The notes below the pieces were generated by a model. It saw only the letters and a program-made list of their open reading frames with translations. It was not told where the DNA came from and did no database searches. Position numbers and translations under genes: made by a program. Below, piece after piece: positions 1 through 22,357 of a stretch of DNA of 64,000 bases. The first letter of the stretch is position 1, and every line of letters begins with the position of its first letter. Source of the stretch: Oryzias latipes (Eukaryota > Chordata > Actinopteri > Beloniformes > Adrianichthyidae); NCBI RefSeq assembly GCF_002234675.1, contig NC_019871.2, positions 14,478,331 to 14,542,330 of the forward strand. The letters are read 5' to 3'.

Positions 1-340
1 CTGGGCTTGCTCCGGGGGGGACCGGCGCTTTCTGGCTCCCCTCTCTCTGTGTGGGGGTGGTGGTGCTGGGCCTGGGGTGTCTGCGCCTCCGGGGGTGGGG
101 CCCCGGGGCTGGGTGGGCCTGGCCCCCTTGCTGGGGGGGGGGCGGGGGACGGCTGTTTGACCACCGGGGGACAGTCTATCATCTGTCCCCAACTTACCCC
201 CTTCCTCATATAACCTCATAATAGGTTGAGGGGGTGGGGGGCTTAGCCTGCGATGAGCCTTGGGGGGGGGGTTTACTAGGCAGTGACCCCCCTCCTGTGG
301 TTGCCGTATGGAGTGGGCCCCTCCTCTTTCGGTTTTATTT

Positions 341-541
341 GCACCTTAGACATGTAGGGCCCTTGGTAGGGGGGGTGCTTGGACATCACTGTCAGCAAGC
401 AGCGGATGTCCTCCTAGCACCCTACCCGCCAATTTTAATCGCACCTTAGACATTTAGGGCCCCTTGGTGGGGAGGGTGAGGGGACGTCACTGTGAGTAAT
501 CAGGAGACGTCCCCTTAGTGCCCTACCCGCCAATTTTAACC
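341..541. repeat. Two tandem ~100-bp units, each with internal dyad symmetry
   Basis: Unit A is 341-440 and unit B is 441-541. Both begin with GCACCTTAGACAT followed by TAGGGCCC or a near variant, and both end with CCCTACCCGCCAATTTTAA. A third unit starts at 542 but breaks off in a C-run. In unit B the arms GGGGACGTC (480-488) and GACGTCCCC (506-514) can pair. Unit A has a weaker version of the same dyad. The family is not recognised. Confidence 0.7.
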
Positions 542-596
542 GCACCCCCCTTAGTACACACACCCCTCCCCCCTCAATATATACATCCCAACATAA

Positions 597-650
597 ACAC
601 ACACACATGCACACACACACTCTCTCAAACACACATACACGCACACACAT
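597..650. repeat. (CA)n microsatellite
   Basis: An imperfect run of CA dinucleotides, interrupted by GC and CTCT, lies inside the G-rich block. Confidence 0.85.
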
Positions 651-1450
651 TTTGCAAGGAAGGTGGGACCTAGGACCATCTGTCCCCTGCCTCTTCCCTG
701 GTGGGGGGTACGGGCCCCTTTGCAACGGCGGCTGTGTCCCCGGGGTGCCGGCTTCCTGGGCCCGGCGGTGCTCTCTCCGCGCGGTGGGGGGGTTCACATT
801 ACATCTGAGCCGGGGGTGTTCGTGTCCCTGGGGGGTGGGTTCTGGTCCTTGCTCCTGAGTGCTGGGCCCCGCCAAATTTCCAACTGTGGCCGAGCCTGGT
901 TGGGCCATATTTACAACACCCCTTGTGGGCCCTCTTTTTTCCCCGGGGTTCCCCCCTTCTGGGCGGGGGCGGCGGGCCCCTGCCTCGCTCCTCCCTGGAC
1001 CAACCGTGGGCCGGGCGGGTGGCTGCCTGGAGTGCGGAGTGGGTCTCCCTTGGGGGGTCCTGGCTCGTACCTGGGGTTGGGGCGGGGGGATGCCCGGAAC
1101 TCCTGGGTGGTGGTGGGGTGCTCGTCTGGGGCTGTGGGCGTCCTTCTCCGGTGGGGCCCTGCGTTGGGTTCTCCCGGCGCGGCGGGGGGGCTGCTCTCCT
1201 GGTTGGGCTGGGGCGGCGCCCTCTTTCCCTCCGTGCCTCCCTGCTCTCTGGCTCTGGGGGCCTTGCGGCGGCCCTGCTGGCCCTGGCCTGGGTGGCGGGC
1301 TTGGTCACCCGGGCGGCGGTTGTTCCCTGCCGGTTCCCGTGTGGCGTTGGGGGGATTCCGGCTGCCGCTGCTGGTGCGGTGGGGGTCTTGGGGTGGGGAT
1401 GGCTGGGCACTCTCCCTCCTTCTTTTCACGTTCCACCATCCATTTTAGAA

Positions 1451-2259
1451 GAACATAAACACTCACCTGAGCACAGGTGTTAGCTCAACAGACTGAATGA
1501 CTGAAATATTTCACACTAGTTGGTTTTAAGGCATAAGTATGCGTGTGAACACTATCTGTTTTGTGTACATGTCGACAGGTGGACATTTTTGCAACTAACA
1601 GGTGTGTTTATAACATTTGAGTGTGTGTGCGGACAGGCTCCGCCCTTTTTTTTTTTTTGTTTTGTTTTACATTTGAACCTTACTATAATGATTAACAACC
1701 AGTAAACTTGTTGCTTTATGCTGCTTCATGGTCTTATCCCCCTTCCCCTCCTATTATCACCCCCTACCCCCCCCTCTCTCTAACGTCCCTCTCTCTTCTT
1801 CCCCTCTTTCCTTTTCCGTCCGGTCCAACACCAAAGATTTTCAGACATGTTTGAAATTAATAAAGTTTGGCCTCAATTACAAAAGGGGTTTATTCAGAAA
1901 TACCTTTGGTTTGTCTGAAGATTAATAACCCCTCTTGTTAAAGTAAAATATGTCCAACCCAAGAGGCCCTCAGCTCTCATCTGTCTGCCTAGCTGTTGGA
2001 CAGGACCATTTAAAAAAAGCAAAAAAAAAAAAAAAAGCAAGTTGTGCAACTGTGAGAGGAATGATTTCAATGAAATTGTGACACCGAATTAAAAAACGGG
2101 CTGCAGGTGTTTTTTTTTCTACTGAAAAACTCTGACATGGATAAACTTGACAATATTTGACACAAACAAGACCAGAAATTCTTGTTTTCTTTTTGTGTTC
2201 CCTATTTTTGCTTGCCCATTTTACACAAAAAATGCTTGAAATGTATATGCTCATATTAC
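1451..2259. other. Intergenic sequence, no gene seen
   Basis: AT-rich sequence with homopolymer tracts (T-run near 1647, A-run near 2021). No splice-flanked coding exon, RNA gene or repeat family was recognised. Confidence 0.6.
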
Positions 2260-2765
2260 AGGGGTGTCGAACTCAGTTGCACAGGGGGCCTAAATCCAAA
2301 ACATGTTTTAGATTCCAGGTCAAACAAGAAAAATTATTGAACACACTAAAGCTAAACCCCTAAAAATGTTTAAACCTTTAAAACTTAACCCTTTTGAACA
2401 TAAAAATGAATAAAAACAGACAGGAATATTTTAACCAGAAGAAATCAAGTTAAACCTTCCTTAAATAACGTAAAATATTTTGCTCTCTTTTTTACCTTCC
2501 TCGAAGGCCCAAAGCACTTTACAGTCACAGTCCCATCCACGCACTGGTAGCAGCTCCGCTGCCAAACACTGGCACCAACCTTCCACCAGAGGTAAGGTAG
2601 GGTTCAGTGTTTTGCCCAAGAACACTTCAACACATGGGCAGGAGTCGAACCTGCAATATTACGATCACGGGTTGACTGCCCTACTGCTGCACCGGGGCCG
2701 CCCCGTGCCAATTTGCAGGTTTCAGGCCGTTCCAAACTCTGTGATTTAACAGTTGAAAGAAAACC
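2260..2765. mobile_element. hAT-like relic interrupted by a SINE
   Basis: The left part (about 2262-2480) opens with GGGGTGTCGAACTCA, and GGGGGCC follows; this is the usual start of a common fish hAT/Charlie-like non-autonomous repeat. The text after the SINE (about 2706-2765, with CAGGCCGTTCCAAACTCTGTG) looks like the continuation of the same repeat. Terminal repeats and target duplications are not clear, so this is an old copy. Confidence 0.5.
2490..2705 (-). mobile_element. tRNA-derived SINE, inverted
   Basis: Read on the - strand, the head carries a polymerase III B-box-like motif (GGTTCGACTCC, complement of 2643-2653). About 35 bases before it is an A-box-like stretch resembling a tRNA 5' half. 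The body resembles a fish repeat found in many loci. It sits inside the hAT-like relic and so appears younger than that relic. It is not a functional tRNA gene, since no clover-leaf can be closed. Confidence 0.6.
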
Positions 2766-4125
2766 AATAGTGGAAAACCAAGCACTGAGTCGTCACCACC
2801 TTTAAAGTTACAGCCCCGGGCAATTGCCCGTGCAGCTCGTGGGGCCCTTGCCTAAAACCACTACTGCATTTACCTATTCTGAAAATTTACTTCAGCTCCT
2901 CATAAATAAATGTGAAATGTCCTTTGCTGCCTGAGTCATTCACACATCTCTCAATTAAACACACATTCTGGTGTATAATACATTCTTCGTCAAAAATTAA
3001 CTTATTTGGCTTAAGTTATACACTCGAAACCTAATTAAACTAAAGTTGTGGGGAGTCTCACGAAAAGAAAAAAAGACAAATTTGGATTATGTATGTCTAT
3101 ATTTAATTAGAAACAGTCTTCACAATTTTTCTTGGTTTCTGCCACTTTTTTTTTTAAAGTGTGTGATAACTGTTTCCCCACTTTCCTTTTATTATTCTGC
3201 AGCTGTTGATGTTAAACCAAGCAAAGGACCTTGAAAACAGTACTTTCTATGTGAAAGGTTGGCTTTGGAAAATACTCTTGGAAAACCCGGTACTTTTTGG
3301 TTGTCTGAATCCTCCTTTTTTAAATAGCACTTATTTATATTATATGTAATACAACTTTTCATATTAAATGTAAAATTAAATTAAAGTTTTCAAAGAAGAA
3401 GCATTAATAAAAACACTGGAGGTATTTAACTATTCGTCTTAGTGACTATAGGTTAACTGGCCATGTGGAGAAAAAGGGTTAAAATGTGAGCCACTGCCAG
3501 TGCAACATCATTCAATGCTTCCCCCTACTGGACTTTTTGTATCACCAGAAAACACAAGGCAGTACAGTCACCATAACATTTAACACATGTATGCACTTTT
3601 TTCCTTGAAAAAAATAAATTGTGCTTAAATTAAACTGAACTGTGCACAGATGCCACATTAAGGCAGATTTCTTATTTGGTAATGAATATTTTTTGTAAGT
3701 GTAATCCACTCTTTCACTCGCCTCTCAATGAGCACAGCATCCATACTGCTTTACACAGACAGACCAGACCGTGTTTGTCATATGTTCTGTCAAATTGAAA
3801 TGTCTTTGCAAGAACATAAACATCCAAACATTATGTGCTAAATGAGGTCACTAGGATTTGTTCAATAAAAAAACGTGATGGGTGTGTAAGCAAAGGAAAA
3901 TTCCTGGGAAGGCCATAAATTGGGATGGAAATTACCCTCTTGTAATCCCAGACCTTTTTTAATTCTCTGTTTGCCTTTCTGATTTATTTTTTTATGCAGA
4001 CATTGGTATATCTATAAACATAATTAAAAATATATATATTTATATAAATATATTAAATAAAAATTCCTGCCAGTCTAAATACAGTTTATTTTTAGTAGTT
4101 GATGCTTCTCAAAACTGAACTGTTT
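2766..4125. other. Intergenic sequence, no gene seen
   Basis: AT-rich. A short GC-rich palindrome-like patch (around 2815-2850) may be another repeat fragment. No coding exon is supported. Confidence 0.55.
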
Positions 4126-4129
4126 TGAC

Positions 4130-4690
4130 TATATTCAAGATTCAGGATTTAAGATTTGTTTATTGTCATTTCACACATAGTATTTGCTGAGAAATACACA
4201 GGTGAGATGAGATGTTGTTTCTCGCTAGCATGGCAGTGCAAAAAAGCAGCAATAATAAAAAAATAGCAATAAAAAAACAATCCAAGAATAAAAAATAGCA
4301 AAAAAATAAGATAAATGTGGGAAGTGACTATGTGCGTTTAACAGCAGTCTTGTTTATTTGGGGGTGGGGGGGTAGTCTGTTTCCATGTATTGTGTCTTCG
4401 GGTTGTGTGGGGGGTTTGGGGTAATCCTTTGGGTCTTATTGCAGAGAGAAGTTTGTGATGAGGAGGACAGTCCGTTCAGCAGCCTCACAGCTTGTGGGAA
4501 GAAGCTTTTTAGCATCCTGCTGGATCTGCAGCTGATACTCCTGAACCTCCTCCCAGATGGCATGAGGGAGAAGAGTCCATGAGAGGGGTGCTGGGGGTCC
4601 CTGATGATGGAGGTTGCTCTGCGTAGGCAGCGCTGCTCGTATAACTCATCCAGGATCAGGAGACTACATAAGAAACATGAATATTTCATC
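4130..4690 (-). mobile_element. CR1/Rex1-like LINE 3' end, degenerate
   Basis: The - strand reading frame over about 4354-4689 contains the sequence PSGRRFRSI followed by SFFPQAVRLLNGL. This resembles the extreme C-terminus of reverse transcriptases of the CR1/Rex1/L2 group in fish. Downstream on the same strand (toward 4130) is an AT-rich 3' region whose end, TGACAATAAACAAATCTT, is typical of the tails of such LINEs. No reverse-transcriptase core or endonuclease domain is present, so this is a 5'-truncated dead copy. Confidence 0.6.
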
Positions 4691-5129
4691 TGCCATATCT
4701 AAGGCAATGGCGTTTATGTTACATTTTTAATTTTAAAATGTACATCAAGTAATGGAAAAGTTGTTAACAAATAGGAATCACATATTACATAACACTAAAA
4801 TAATATTTATACCTCCTAGAACATACTGAAGTACACAAAGAATTATGCATTTTAAAATCATCTGAACATTTTATTTAACATTAGAGATGTCTGAGTAGTA
4901 AATGCTGCGTTCTGTGAAAGTGCTCTTTGTTTCATTAACTCCGGACTCTGACGTTTCTCTGTATCACACTGGATGAGCAACCATTGGTAACACTATAAAT
5001 TTTTTTACAGTGAATTAAAGACTGGCTATGAAAATACAGTGTGCCTAGACCTAGTGAGACTTATAGGAATAGGAAGTTCACAGGATGTGTTAACATCACA
5101 TTTATTGTAAAAGGTCACTCAGTGACAAT

Positions 5130-5535
5130 GTCCCTCACTACTTCTTAACTACTAAAAAACAATATAGTGCGGGACTATCTAGTGCCTTGAACATTAAAAG
5201 CAATATGGACACCATGGTCACTACTTTTTTTTTAAACACCAAATATGACTTCACTGATTTCCTGAGGTAAAAACCTAAAAAAAATGTGAACATTTTACGA
5301 AGACTATTTATGAATCCACTGTGTTATAATGATGAAATTTGAATAGTTTATTAAAGAAAATCAATTAGAATTTTTCGGTTTTCCCCACAAAAATTGTTCA
5401 GATACAATGCATTGTGGTCTATATTTCCCTACAGTGAGCATCGTTGTACACTGGTTTTTCAACGAGTCTGGGAAATTTCTAAGGCACTTGATTTTGGAAT
5501 TGTAGACTATGAAATGAGTAGTGAAGGAATTCGGA
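5130..5535 (-). mobile_element. MITE, second copy of the family at 8413-9688
   Basis: The reverse complement of this stretch aligns with 8413-8792 plus 9608-9688. Shared blocks include CTACAATTCC, AAATTTCCCAGA, GATGCTCACT and CACAATGCATTG, and the order is the same. It lacks the 805-bp insert that splits the other copy, so it serves as an empty site. The ends are eroded; CACTATATAG-like and GGACAC motifs remain. Confidence 0.65.
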
Positions 5536-6496
5536 AACAAACAATGAGTCAAGACCTTTGAGGTCAAAGGTTACATACTCACATTCCCCCCCCCCTACAT
5601 TTTTATATGTAAAACCTGTCTGTTGTCTAGCTGGACCTGAAAGAACATTAGGTGACACATTGCATGAACTGACTTTAACCCTGTGTGGTCTTGCTTTTAT
5701 AACAAAAATTTAGTATGACAAAGATGGCTTCTCCAAGACTGAAATTATAAAAGTTTTCTAATTATTATTTACGACTGGACTGACACAGGTCAGTCAGACT
5801 TAGGTCAGTCCAGTCCAAAAGATCTCCATCCATGCTGTCATTTTAACTGAATGACTTGAGTTTGACTCCCAAAAAGTGACTTGGAAACTTTGCTGCTTTC
5901 CTAAACAACGCCTATCATAAAAAGGCTGTTTGACTGGTAGAGTCATCATTAGGAATTTTCTGCCAACACAGCTGTGCTCCTTATGATTGGTCAGTTACAT
6001 GCTCATGGAGGAATTTAGGACAAGTAAGGACATAATTAAGCACAGTACACAAATTTTTGTAGGTAAAGCATGGTTCTTGCCCTTAATCTGAAGACCTTGA
6101 CAATTAAAAAAAACATCACTGTGTTATTAGAACAATTCACCAAGGAGGTGGCCAATGTCACTACTAGGTATCTCTTTCTAGCCTGTGGCAGTTTATATTT
6201 GAAGAGATAAGATTAACTTGTGCTAAGTAAAAGTGAGACGATGCCTCTGTTTTAACCTTTTTTTCAATTGTATCTGATTTGTATCAAAACAAGTGTATTA
6301 TATTTTGTGTGTGGTTTGTTTGGGTGTTGGTGTTGTTATTTTTCAAATTTACTGTACTCTGTCATATTTGTATTTTTGATATTATATAAAAGGGTTTCAG
6401 GTTACCTTTTTTTTGAACATCTGCATTTGTATTTAAGTGAATAAATTGTCCAAATGGAAATCAAAACATTAATGAATAATTACATGAACTCATTTA
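5536..6496. other. Sequence upstream of calmodulin, no gene seen
   Basis: AT-rich intergenic DNA. No coding exon is supported. The promoter of the downstream calmodulin gene must lie near its right end, but no convincing TATA or GC box was located. Confidence 0.5.
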
Positions 6497-6497
6497 C

Positions 6498-6553
6498 ATT
6501 ATTATTATTATTATAATAATTATAATTATTATTATTGTTATTATTATTATTAG
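6498..6553. repeat. (ATT)n microsatellite
   Basis: ATT trinucleotides with a central symmetrical interruption, just upstream of the calmodulin 5' untranslated region. Confidence 0.85.
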
Positions 6554-6589
6554 TTTTATTTGATTAGAGGGATTAAAGGTGTACGGCCA

Positions 6590-6808
6590 CTGGCGGAGGG
6601 ATACACTGTTGTCGAACCAAACCACAGGTTGGCTTCGCTGGATTGAGGTTTCCAGGCTGTCAGCGGTGCAAGGATCCAGTTCAGACAGATTTCCTCAGTC
6701 CTTTGCAAAGAACAGTATAATTTAAATTCTTCGCAGTCTTTGAAATTCAACAGCAACAGCACAAGTTTGTTTTTTGAACATTAAAGAGCCTGAAACGACA
6801 ACGGGATA
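6590..6808 (+). promoter_or_regulatory. calm3: Calmodulin 5' untranslated region (approximate)
   Basis: This is the sequence before the start codon in exon 1. The exon ends at 6811, directly before GTAAGT. The transcription start cannot be read from sequence; 6590 is a rough guess based on the end of the AT-rich upstream repeat. Confidence 0.4.
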
Positions 6809-16428
<9,620 letters not shown>

Positions 16429-18178
16429 AGAGAGCTCCGATCTTTCTCTGTGTTACTTGTCCTCTTGAGATTTGTCTTTAAGATTAAAAAAAAAAAAGAA
16501 CAATAATCAAACGGTAAACAAACCCCCAAGATCACTAATCTGTAGGATTTTGCGATTTGTGCTTCAGTGCATCCAACTACTTCTAAGGTCTCTGTTTAGT
16601 TAACACCAACAGTATAATCCCTATAGAAGTTAAGGGGCAACATTTAAGAAGGCAAAGCCCTCCACCATCAGACCATGGTTCTGTGAGTCAACCAGCCCTG
16701 ATTAATCTAGAGGAAAGAGCAACACTGAAAAGGCAGAAGGGACAGCAGTCGGGATACAGTTGGCTTAGGAAAGTTGGTGGTTTAAAAAAAAAAAAAATCT
16801 TTCCAGTTAATCCTCTCAGCAACGAAAAATGTCTTGCACCCGTGGTGACTCTGTAATTATTAAATCCAGTACTCCTCTTGCATGCACCCTTTCTGTGACC
16901 ATCTCTTGTGACAACAGGGACGCTCTGATCCCGTCTGAGGTGGCGGTCAGACCGTGTTCCCGCTGGGAGGCACGTACATAAACATATATCTATAAATGTG
17001 TAAAATGTGTGTCACTTTTAATCATTGCAAGAGCAATTAGTTGAGATATAGGGTGTTCATTGGTGCTTGGCTGGAGGTGAGTGTTTTTATACCTCGAAAA
17101 GGTTCAGAGATAAATCAGGCTGATGTGATGGAGGTTTTCTCCCAGGTGGGATGAAGTTTTGTCAAAGGCTTTGAACAGCCAACAGCTCTGTTTGGATACA
17201 GGAGAGTGTTGTGCTGCTTCAGGTTGGTTATTGTGAGAGAAAAAAACACTTCAGGCAGTTGAGTAAAACTGCAGTTGATACATTAGTTCTGCAATCAGAT
17301 ATAAGACAATATTGGTGTAATGCTTTTTAAATGTTTTCAAATATTAATGTATTGATGACAAATTTTGGTTACAAAATATGACTCCTTCTTCCTCTTTCGG
17401 CTTCTCCCATCAGGGGTCGCCACAGCGAACAAGTCGCAAAATATGACTATATATATAAATATAAATATATATATATATAATAGTGTATTGTAAAGTTTGC
17501 ATTGCTTAATGTTGTAGTAAATCACCTGTGACATGTTTTTTTTCCCCCTTCAGTTTTGAAATGTGCCAAACGCCTCGAACTTCCTGCAAGTCTTGTAGTT
17601 CAGAAAATAATAAATCTGCATAATATAACAAAATGATGCATTTGGAGCATATTTGCACTTTGATATAAACTATATGGATGTTGGAGAATTAAATAACGTA
17701 GTGCTAAAAGATAAAAAAAAAAAAAAAAGAAATACCAAATGTCACTGTAACTGCTGCTATAACAATGTGTCTGACTCATTTCCTGTCTTTGTTGGTGTGT
17801 AATCTTCAGTTTGTAGTTCAGTGAATAAACTTAAGTCTGCTTGCTGTTTTATTGAACAGATTAAATATATTGTATATTCACTAAAGCTACTTTTGAAAGG
17901 TGGCTGGACTTTAGTTTGGCTCATTGTGGAACTTTATGGAGGGGGCGGAGTTAAATGTGCAACAGTGTTGAGCTTTGCTGACTATTGAGTCAAAGAGGCA
18001 GGTTAGCTGAATTTCTTTTTTCTTTTTCTCTTTTTGCAAAACGGTGAACGTTAAATGTTGCTTTCAGGCATTTCCGGATGTCAGGCGTTTGGAAGTTAAT
18101 TGAAAATTGACTATTAATTACTATCTGAAGGAATGTCACAGTTGTAAAGATGTGATATATTTTCCATAAATCAATAAA
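16429..18178 (+). other. calm3: Calmodulin 3' untranslated region and polyA candidates
   Basis: Follows the stop codon at 16426-16428. AATAAA candidates are at 17609-17614, 17824-17829 and 18173-18178. Vertebrate calmodulin genes often have long, alternatively polyadenylated 3' ends, so more than one may be used. A short dispersed-repeat fragment interrupts it near 17378-17432. Confidence 0.6.
17378..17432. repeat. Short dispersed-repeat fragment
   Basis: The motif TTCGGCTTCTCCCATCAGGG followed by GTCGCCACAGCGAAC is a widespread fish repeat fragment. It is flanked by an AT microsatellite to about 17480. Confidence 0.5.
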
Positions 18179-18199
18179 TTGACTGAGCTTTCATCTGCA

Positions 18200-21100
18200 T
18201 ATTTTCTGACTCTTCTTTAAGTGGAACAGTGGCTATAGTTGCAAACACATTCTGAAATTCCTCTCTCCCCAGCAAGTGTCCCTGTGTTGGAGCTTTAATC
18301 TCATCCATGCAGCCATAGACTGGGTCAGCGCAGGTCACCCCAGCCCGACACTGGAGGAACTATCCCAGGCACAAGCTATTTTTAGCGGCTCAAGAGATTG
18401 TTACAAGAAGCCGAGGTAGTCCACTAAACCCAAATGAGCCGTATCGCTGACTGGCAATATCAAGAGCTAATAGAATGAGACTTTATCCGGGCCCTTAAAT
18501 CTGACTGTCAGGATGTTTGTGTCCTTTTCACGATGTAAAAAAGTGAACGAGTTAAACAAGTGTAACAGCCAGATGTGGTCAAAGCTGCAGGCTAGAGAGG
18601 TTCACTCCACCTGGAGAAAAGTGTTCCAAAGTTGATCCCAAACGACAAGGTAGGTTATTTAGGAAAAGGTAAAGCGTCAAGCCATTCCATTACTTATGAT
18701 TTTAGGAATAAGTAATTCTGCAGAGCTTTGTGATTGAGCCACACTAAAGGATGGATTTGTGAAACTGCATCATCAAGCAAGACAACAGTTCCCCACGTTT
18801 ACACTCCAGGCTGAATCCCCATGACTGGGTAGCTGTATGCATCATCAGGAGTCAGATGGAGGGATGCAAAGTCTGCTCCTTCACCAGTGAGCTACGGGAT
18901 CATACTTAAGGAGTCAGATTGGTGATGCAGAAAAGAATGAGTAGGGAAGAGCAGAAAATCAGAAAAGGATTTTCCAGTGATGGAGATTTTCAGGTTTCAT
19001 TTTTATTTATAGTTCATACTCTTCCTGTAAGTGTTGCATGGGAAAATATTCTGTCTCCAATTTTGTGGTAACTTTTATGGACGATCCTTTTTCTTCTGTG
19101 TCACAGCTGTCCCGGGCTCTTTAAAGACATAAATAGATCAGTCTTCCCCCAAACGTCAAATCCACAGAGCACATTTGGAATGAACTTGGATATGGAACCA
19201 AGTCATTTTTTTCTGATTCAGAGAATCCTCTGTAGAACAAATGGCAATGCATTCCCAGAGAATCTCTCTCCTCACACTACTATAAAAACACATTTCCCAC
19301 AATAATATTTAAAAGAACTTTTGTAAAGTGAAAAATTATACAAACAAAATTTTCCTGTAAAAGGAAGACCATAAAATACTAAAAAATGATGGCATTTTTA
19401 ATAAAAAATGAAAAAGGTACAGGAAGTATCCATAAACAGAAAACACCTCATGACATTGAAATTCTTACATAAATAAGGTTTTACTTAAAAAAATTTAAGT
19501 AATTAAAGAAAATCCTGAAATTTATGGCAAACCTTTTCATTAAAATACAGAGGTATCAAACAAAACATTTGAAAAATTGGGCAAGAACTGATCTTTGAAA
19601 GGGTTCAGAAATGAAATATAACATCAGTAATTTACTTTATTAAAACATTAGAAAAACTTAAATTTTTACATTTTTAGGATACAATGATGTAAAACTGATT
19701 TTAAACCACCCATCCATCCATTACTTGCAATTACATGTAAATATAGGATGTTTGATGGTGAGATTATTCTATTTTTAGGGGAGTAACCAATGGAGCTAGC
19801 ATTGAAGGACTGTCCTCTGTTTGTTTTCTGTTTTTTCCCTATAATTTAGAAACACATAACACGTTAGTCTCATTTGATTTGATTAAAAACTGCTTTAACT
19901 AGGAATGTCCTGATAAAGCAACAGATGGTGCAGAAAAGATGGGAGTTTTTATGATCTTAAACACTAGATGGTGCTGCTTCGTTGAATCCAAACCCCAAAC
20001 TTCTTGTGGGATCTCAACAATGGGGCAAAATGACATTTCAGTCTCCAATTCCACAAGTTGTTCCACTTAAACAGATGAGAGGTCTGAAAGGTGACAAGAG
20101 GAAAAAAAAAACGGATAAAACAGAAAAAGACCTTTTCATACATCGAGATTAATTTACCTACTTTTATTTTAAAAAAGCAGGAATAAAACAGATCTATGTG
20201 CGTAAAAGATATCCTAAGCAAATCCTAAACTGTGTTCTTTGTAACAGAATCATGTCTTGTCATGAGAAAGCCTGAGTTGTTATTTATTTATCTTTAGTTC
20301 TTGCTTGAAAGATTTATACTTTTTAACCTCTTATTTCAAGTCTGATGTTTAAATTTGAATTAATTTCGTATGATTTTTTATTTAACATAGAACTATTCTT
20401 TGAAATGAGAAGTCTTGTCCATCTTGGCATCTTGTCTTGATCAGACTATAACACCACATTATTTTTGTCTTTCTTGTGTCAAAAGAGATGAAAGAGACTC
20501 TTCAGACACCACGTTGGAAAGTCCGTGTTTGCTTTGCACCTGCTTGTTGTGAAATCTGATTTGAAGCAGAGAGAAGCTGTTGAGAAACGAGATTGTGCTG
20601 ACCTTCTCTTGAAATCAACGACCGCAGATATAACTTTTCTTAATGTTTTGAAAGGCATTTGTGGTACTTTTTAATTAAATCTTCAGCTTGCGCCATAATG
20701 TGACGAACAGTAAAAGTCCATCACAAACCATAAAATCTTGTTTGGTTTTTATCTAGACAAAAATAATTCATAGTGAAATCTGATAAATGACTATTTTTTA
20801 AATATTAAAAAGAATTATTTCATTGCTACAAAGATGCTCCTACAGTAAATCATGAACTTACAAATGTGATTAAAAATGGAAATATAAAAGATTTTCCAAC
20901 AGAATAAAATGTCATATTAAAAAACTTTGGCAAATAGAAATTATCTTTCATTTCATTTTGGGTTCTGTTTAGATGAATGATTTTAATGCCACCTTGTGCT
21001 AATTTAAATTTTTTAAATAAAGTTAAACATGTTTATGCTTGACTCTAAAGTACACCTTTAAAAAATGCCTCCAACTTAATTACTTAGGGTAAAACATTGT

Positions 21101-22350
21101 GTATCATGACTAGATGTCTTAATATAATTACAACCGGAAATAATTGTTTTTATCCTCATGCTTTCTGTTTTTCACAGTTTTAACTAACTTACAGCAGCTG
21201 TGTTCATTTCCTGTTTTCTCTTTATCCCGTTCAGGGTAAGTTCCAGTATTACAGCAGTCATCCCAGTGCATTTAAGTTCATGGTGTGCATCACCATCACT
21301 TCACCACTGGGTCATTTGCAGGAATTTTTTCGCAACAGCTATTCGCTGACTGAAGGAAAAAACGCAATCAAACCAGATGTCTTCGTAGATCATTGTTTTC
21401 TGCTGAACTTTAAAGTCATATTAACACCATATAGTTCCTTTTCTTCCCCTTTTCCTCTTTTAACAAGAAAACACTTACAGAAGGACAATAGGACCTTTGT
21501 ACAAACTTGATTTTCGAGCAAGTAAAAAGACAAAAGCGGTGTGCCATTTTGCACAAATGTTCATCTTACTTTGACATTATATTACAAAACAAGTTCAAAG
21601 AAGGATAACACCCTACCAGCTGAGACCATGGAGCACATTAAAATAAACACTTTAACCCATTAAAATTATTAATATCCGTTGCTTTTAAAAGAATTCCCAC
21701 TTGTTCCAAGATTTGAATGATTCCCTCTTGACCCTCTTTTGAGTTATTGGCCACAGTGGTTTTCTTCGGTTTTTCTTGACTCTGTTAATGTGATTTGTGT
21801 CTATTAACCTTTCAACCATCAACATAATCCTATTACATCCATCTCAAAATTAAATTATAACAGAGAAAATGAAATACAGAGAAAAATAAAACTTCACCAT
21901 ATCACTGTTAAGCTGATTATCAAAGTGCTTGTAATGGAGTTCCCTGCAAAAACAATCCAAAAGGTCTCGACTGTTAGCAAGAAGGAACTGTTTGTATTGT
22001 GTAATGTACTGTTTGTGCTATATGTTAATAAAGATGTCATACTAAAAGCATTTGGTGCTCCACAGCAGTTTTTAGACTGAGTCCAGCCTTTCTTATTGAG
22101 TTTTTCAGCTTATTTGGTTGCTGGTTTCTCTGCTGCTGGCGTGAACAAAAGTTAAGTCGTCATTCGAAGGGGAGTTTCTTAAAGATTTCTGAAGATGCTG
22201 GTGACTGGTAAGATTGAACCTCTAAGACCACAAAGCTGACACGGAAACCTCTCTGCAACACTAACATGAAGCTGTCATTGGTGCCAATTTCAACCACAGC
22301 TTGGTGCATTTATTTAAAAAAATATATGATTCAACAACTGTACACTGTTT
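18200..22350. other. Intergenic sequence, no gene seen
   Basis: AT-rich, with no open frame over 85 codons, no recognised domain and no clear repeat. Stretches around 18290-18420 are less AT-rich, but I see no splice-flanked exon there. Confidence 0.5.
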
Positions 22351-22357
22351 AGTGTAT

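Larger units (their letters stand above)
1..1450. repeat. G-rich low-complexity block with tandem repeats
   Basis: Base composition is unlike the rest of the window: the + strand is dominated by runs of four or more G, and C is also common, whereas the flanking DNA is AT-rich. It contains two tandem units (341-541) and a CA-rich microsatellite (597-650). Stop codons are scarce in several frames on both strands simply because AT is scarce, so the open frames of 150-260 codons are not evidence for genes. Their translations are Gly/Trp/Pro/Arg-rich with no domain I recognise. It ends abruptly near 1445, where ordinary AT-rich sequence resumes. It could be the edge of a satellite, the end of a GC-rich mobile element or a subtelomere-like block; I cannot tell which. 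Confidence 0.6.

Noticed and set aside
607-1483. Open frames of 150-260 codons on both strands in the G-rich block
   Set aside because: They arise because stop codons are AT-rich. The products are low-complexity Gly/Trp/Pro/Arg text without domains, and overlapping frames are equally open.
2640-2700. tRNA gene on the - strand
   Set aside because: Box-like motifs are present but no acceptor stem or full clover-leaf closes; the context is a SINE.
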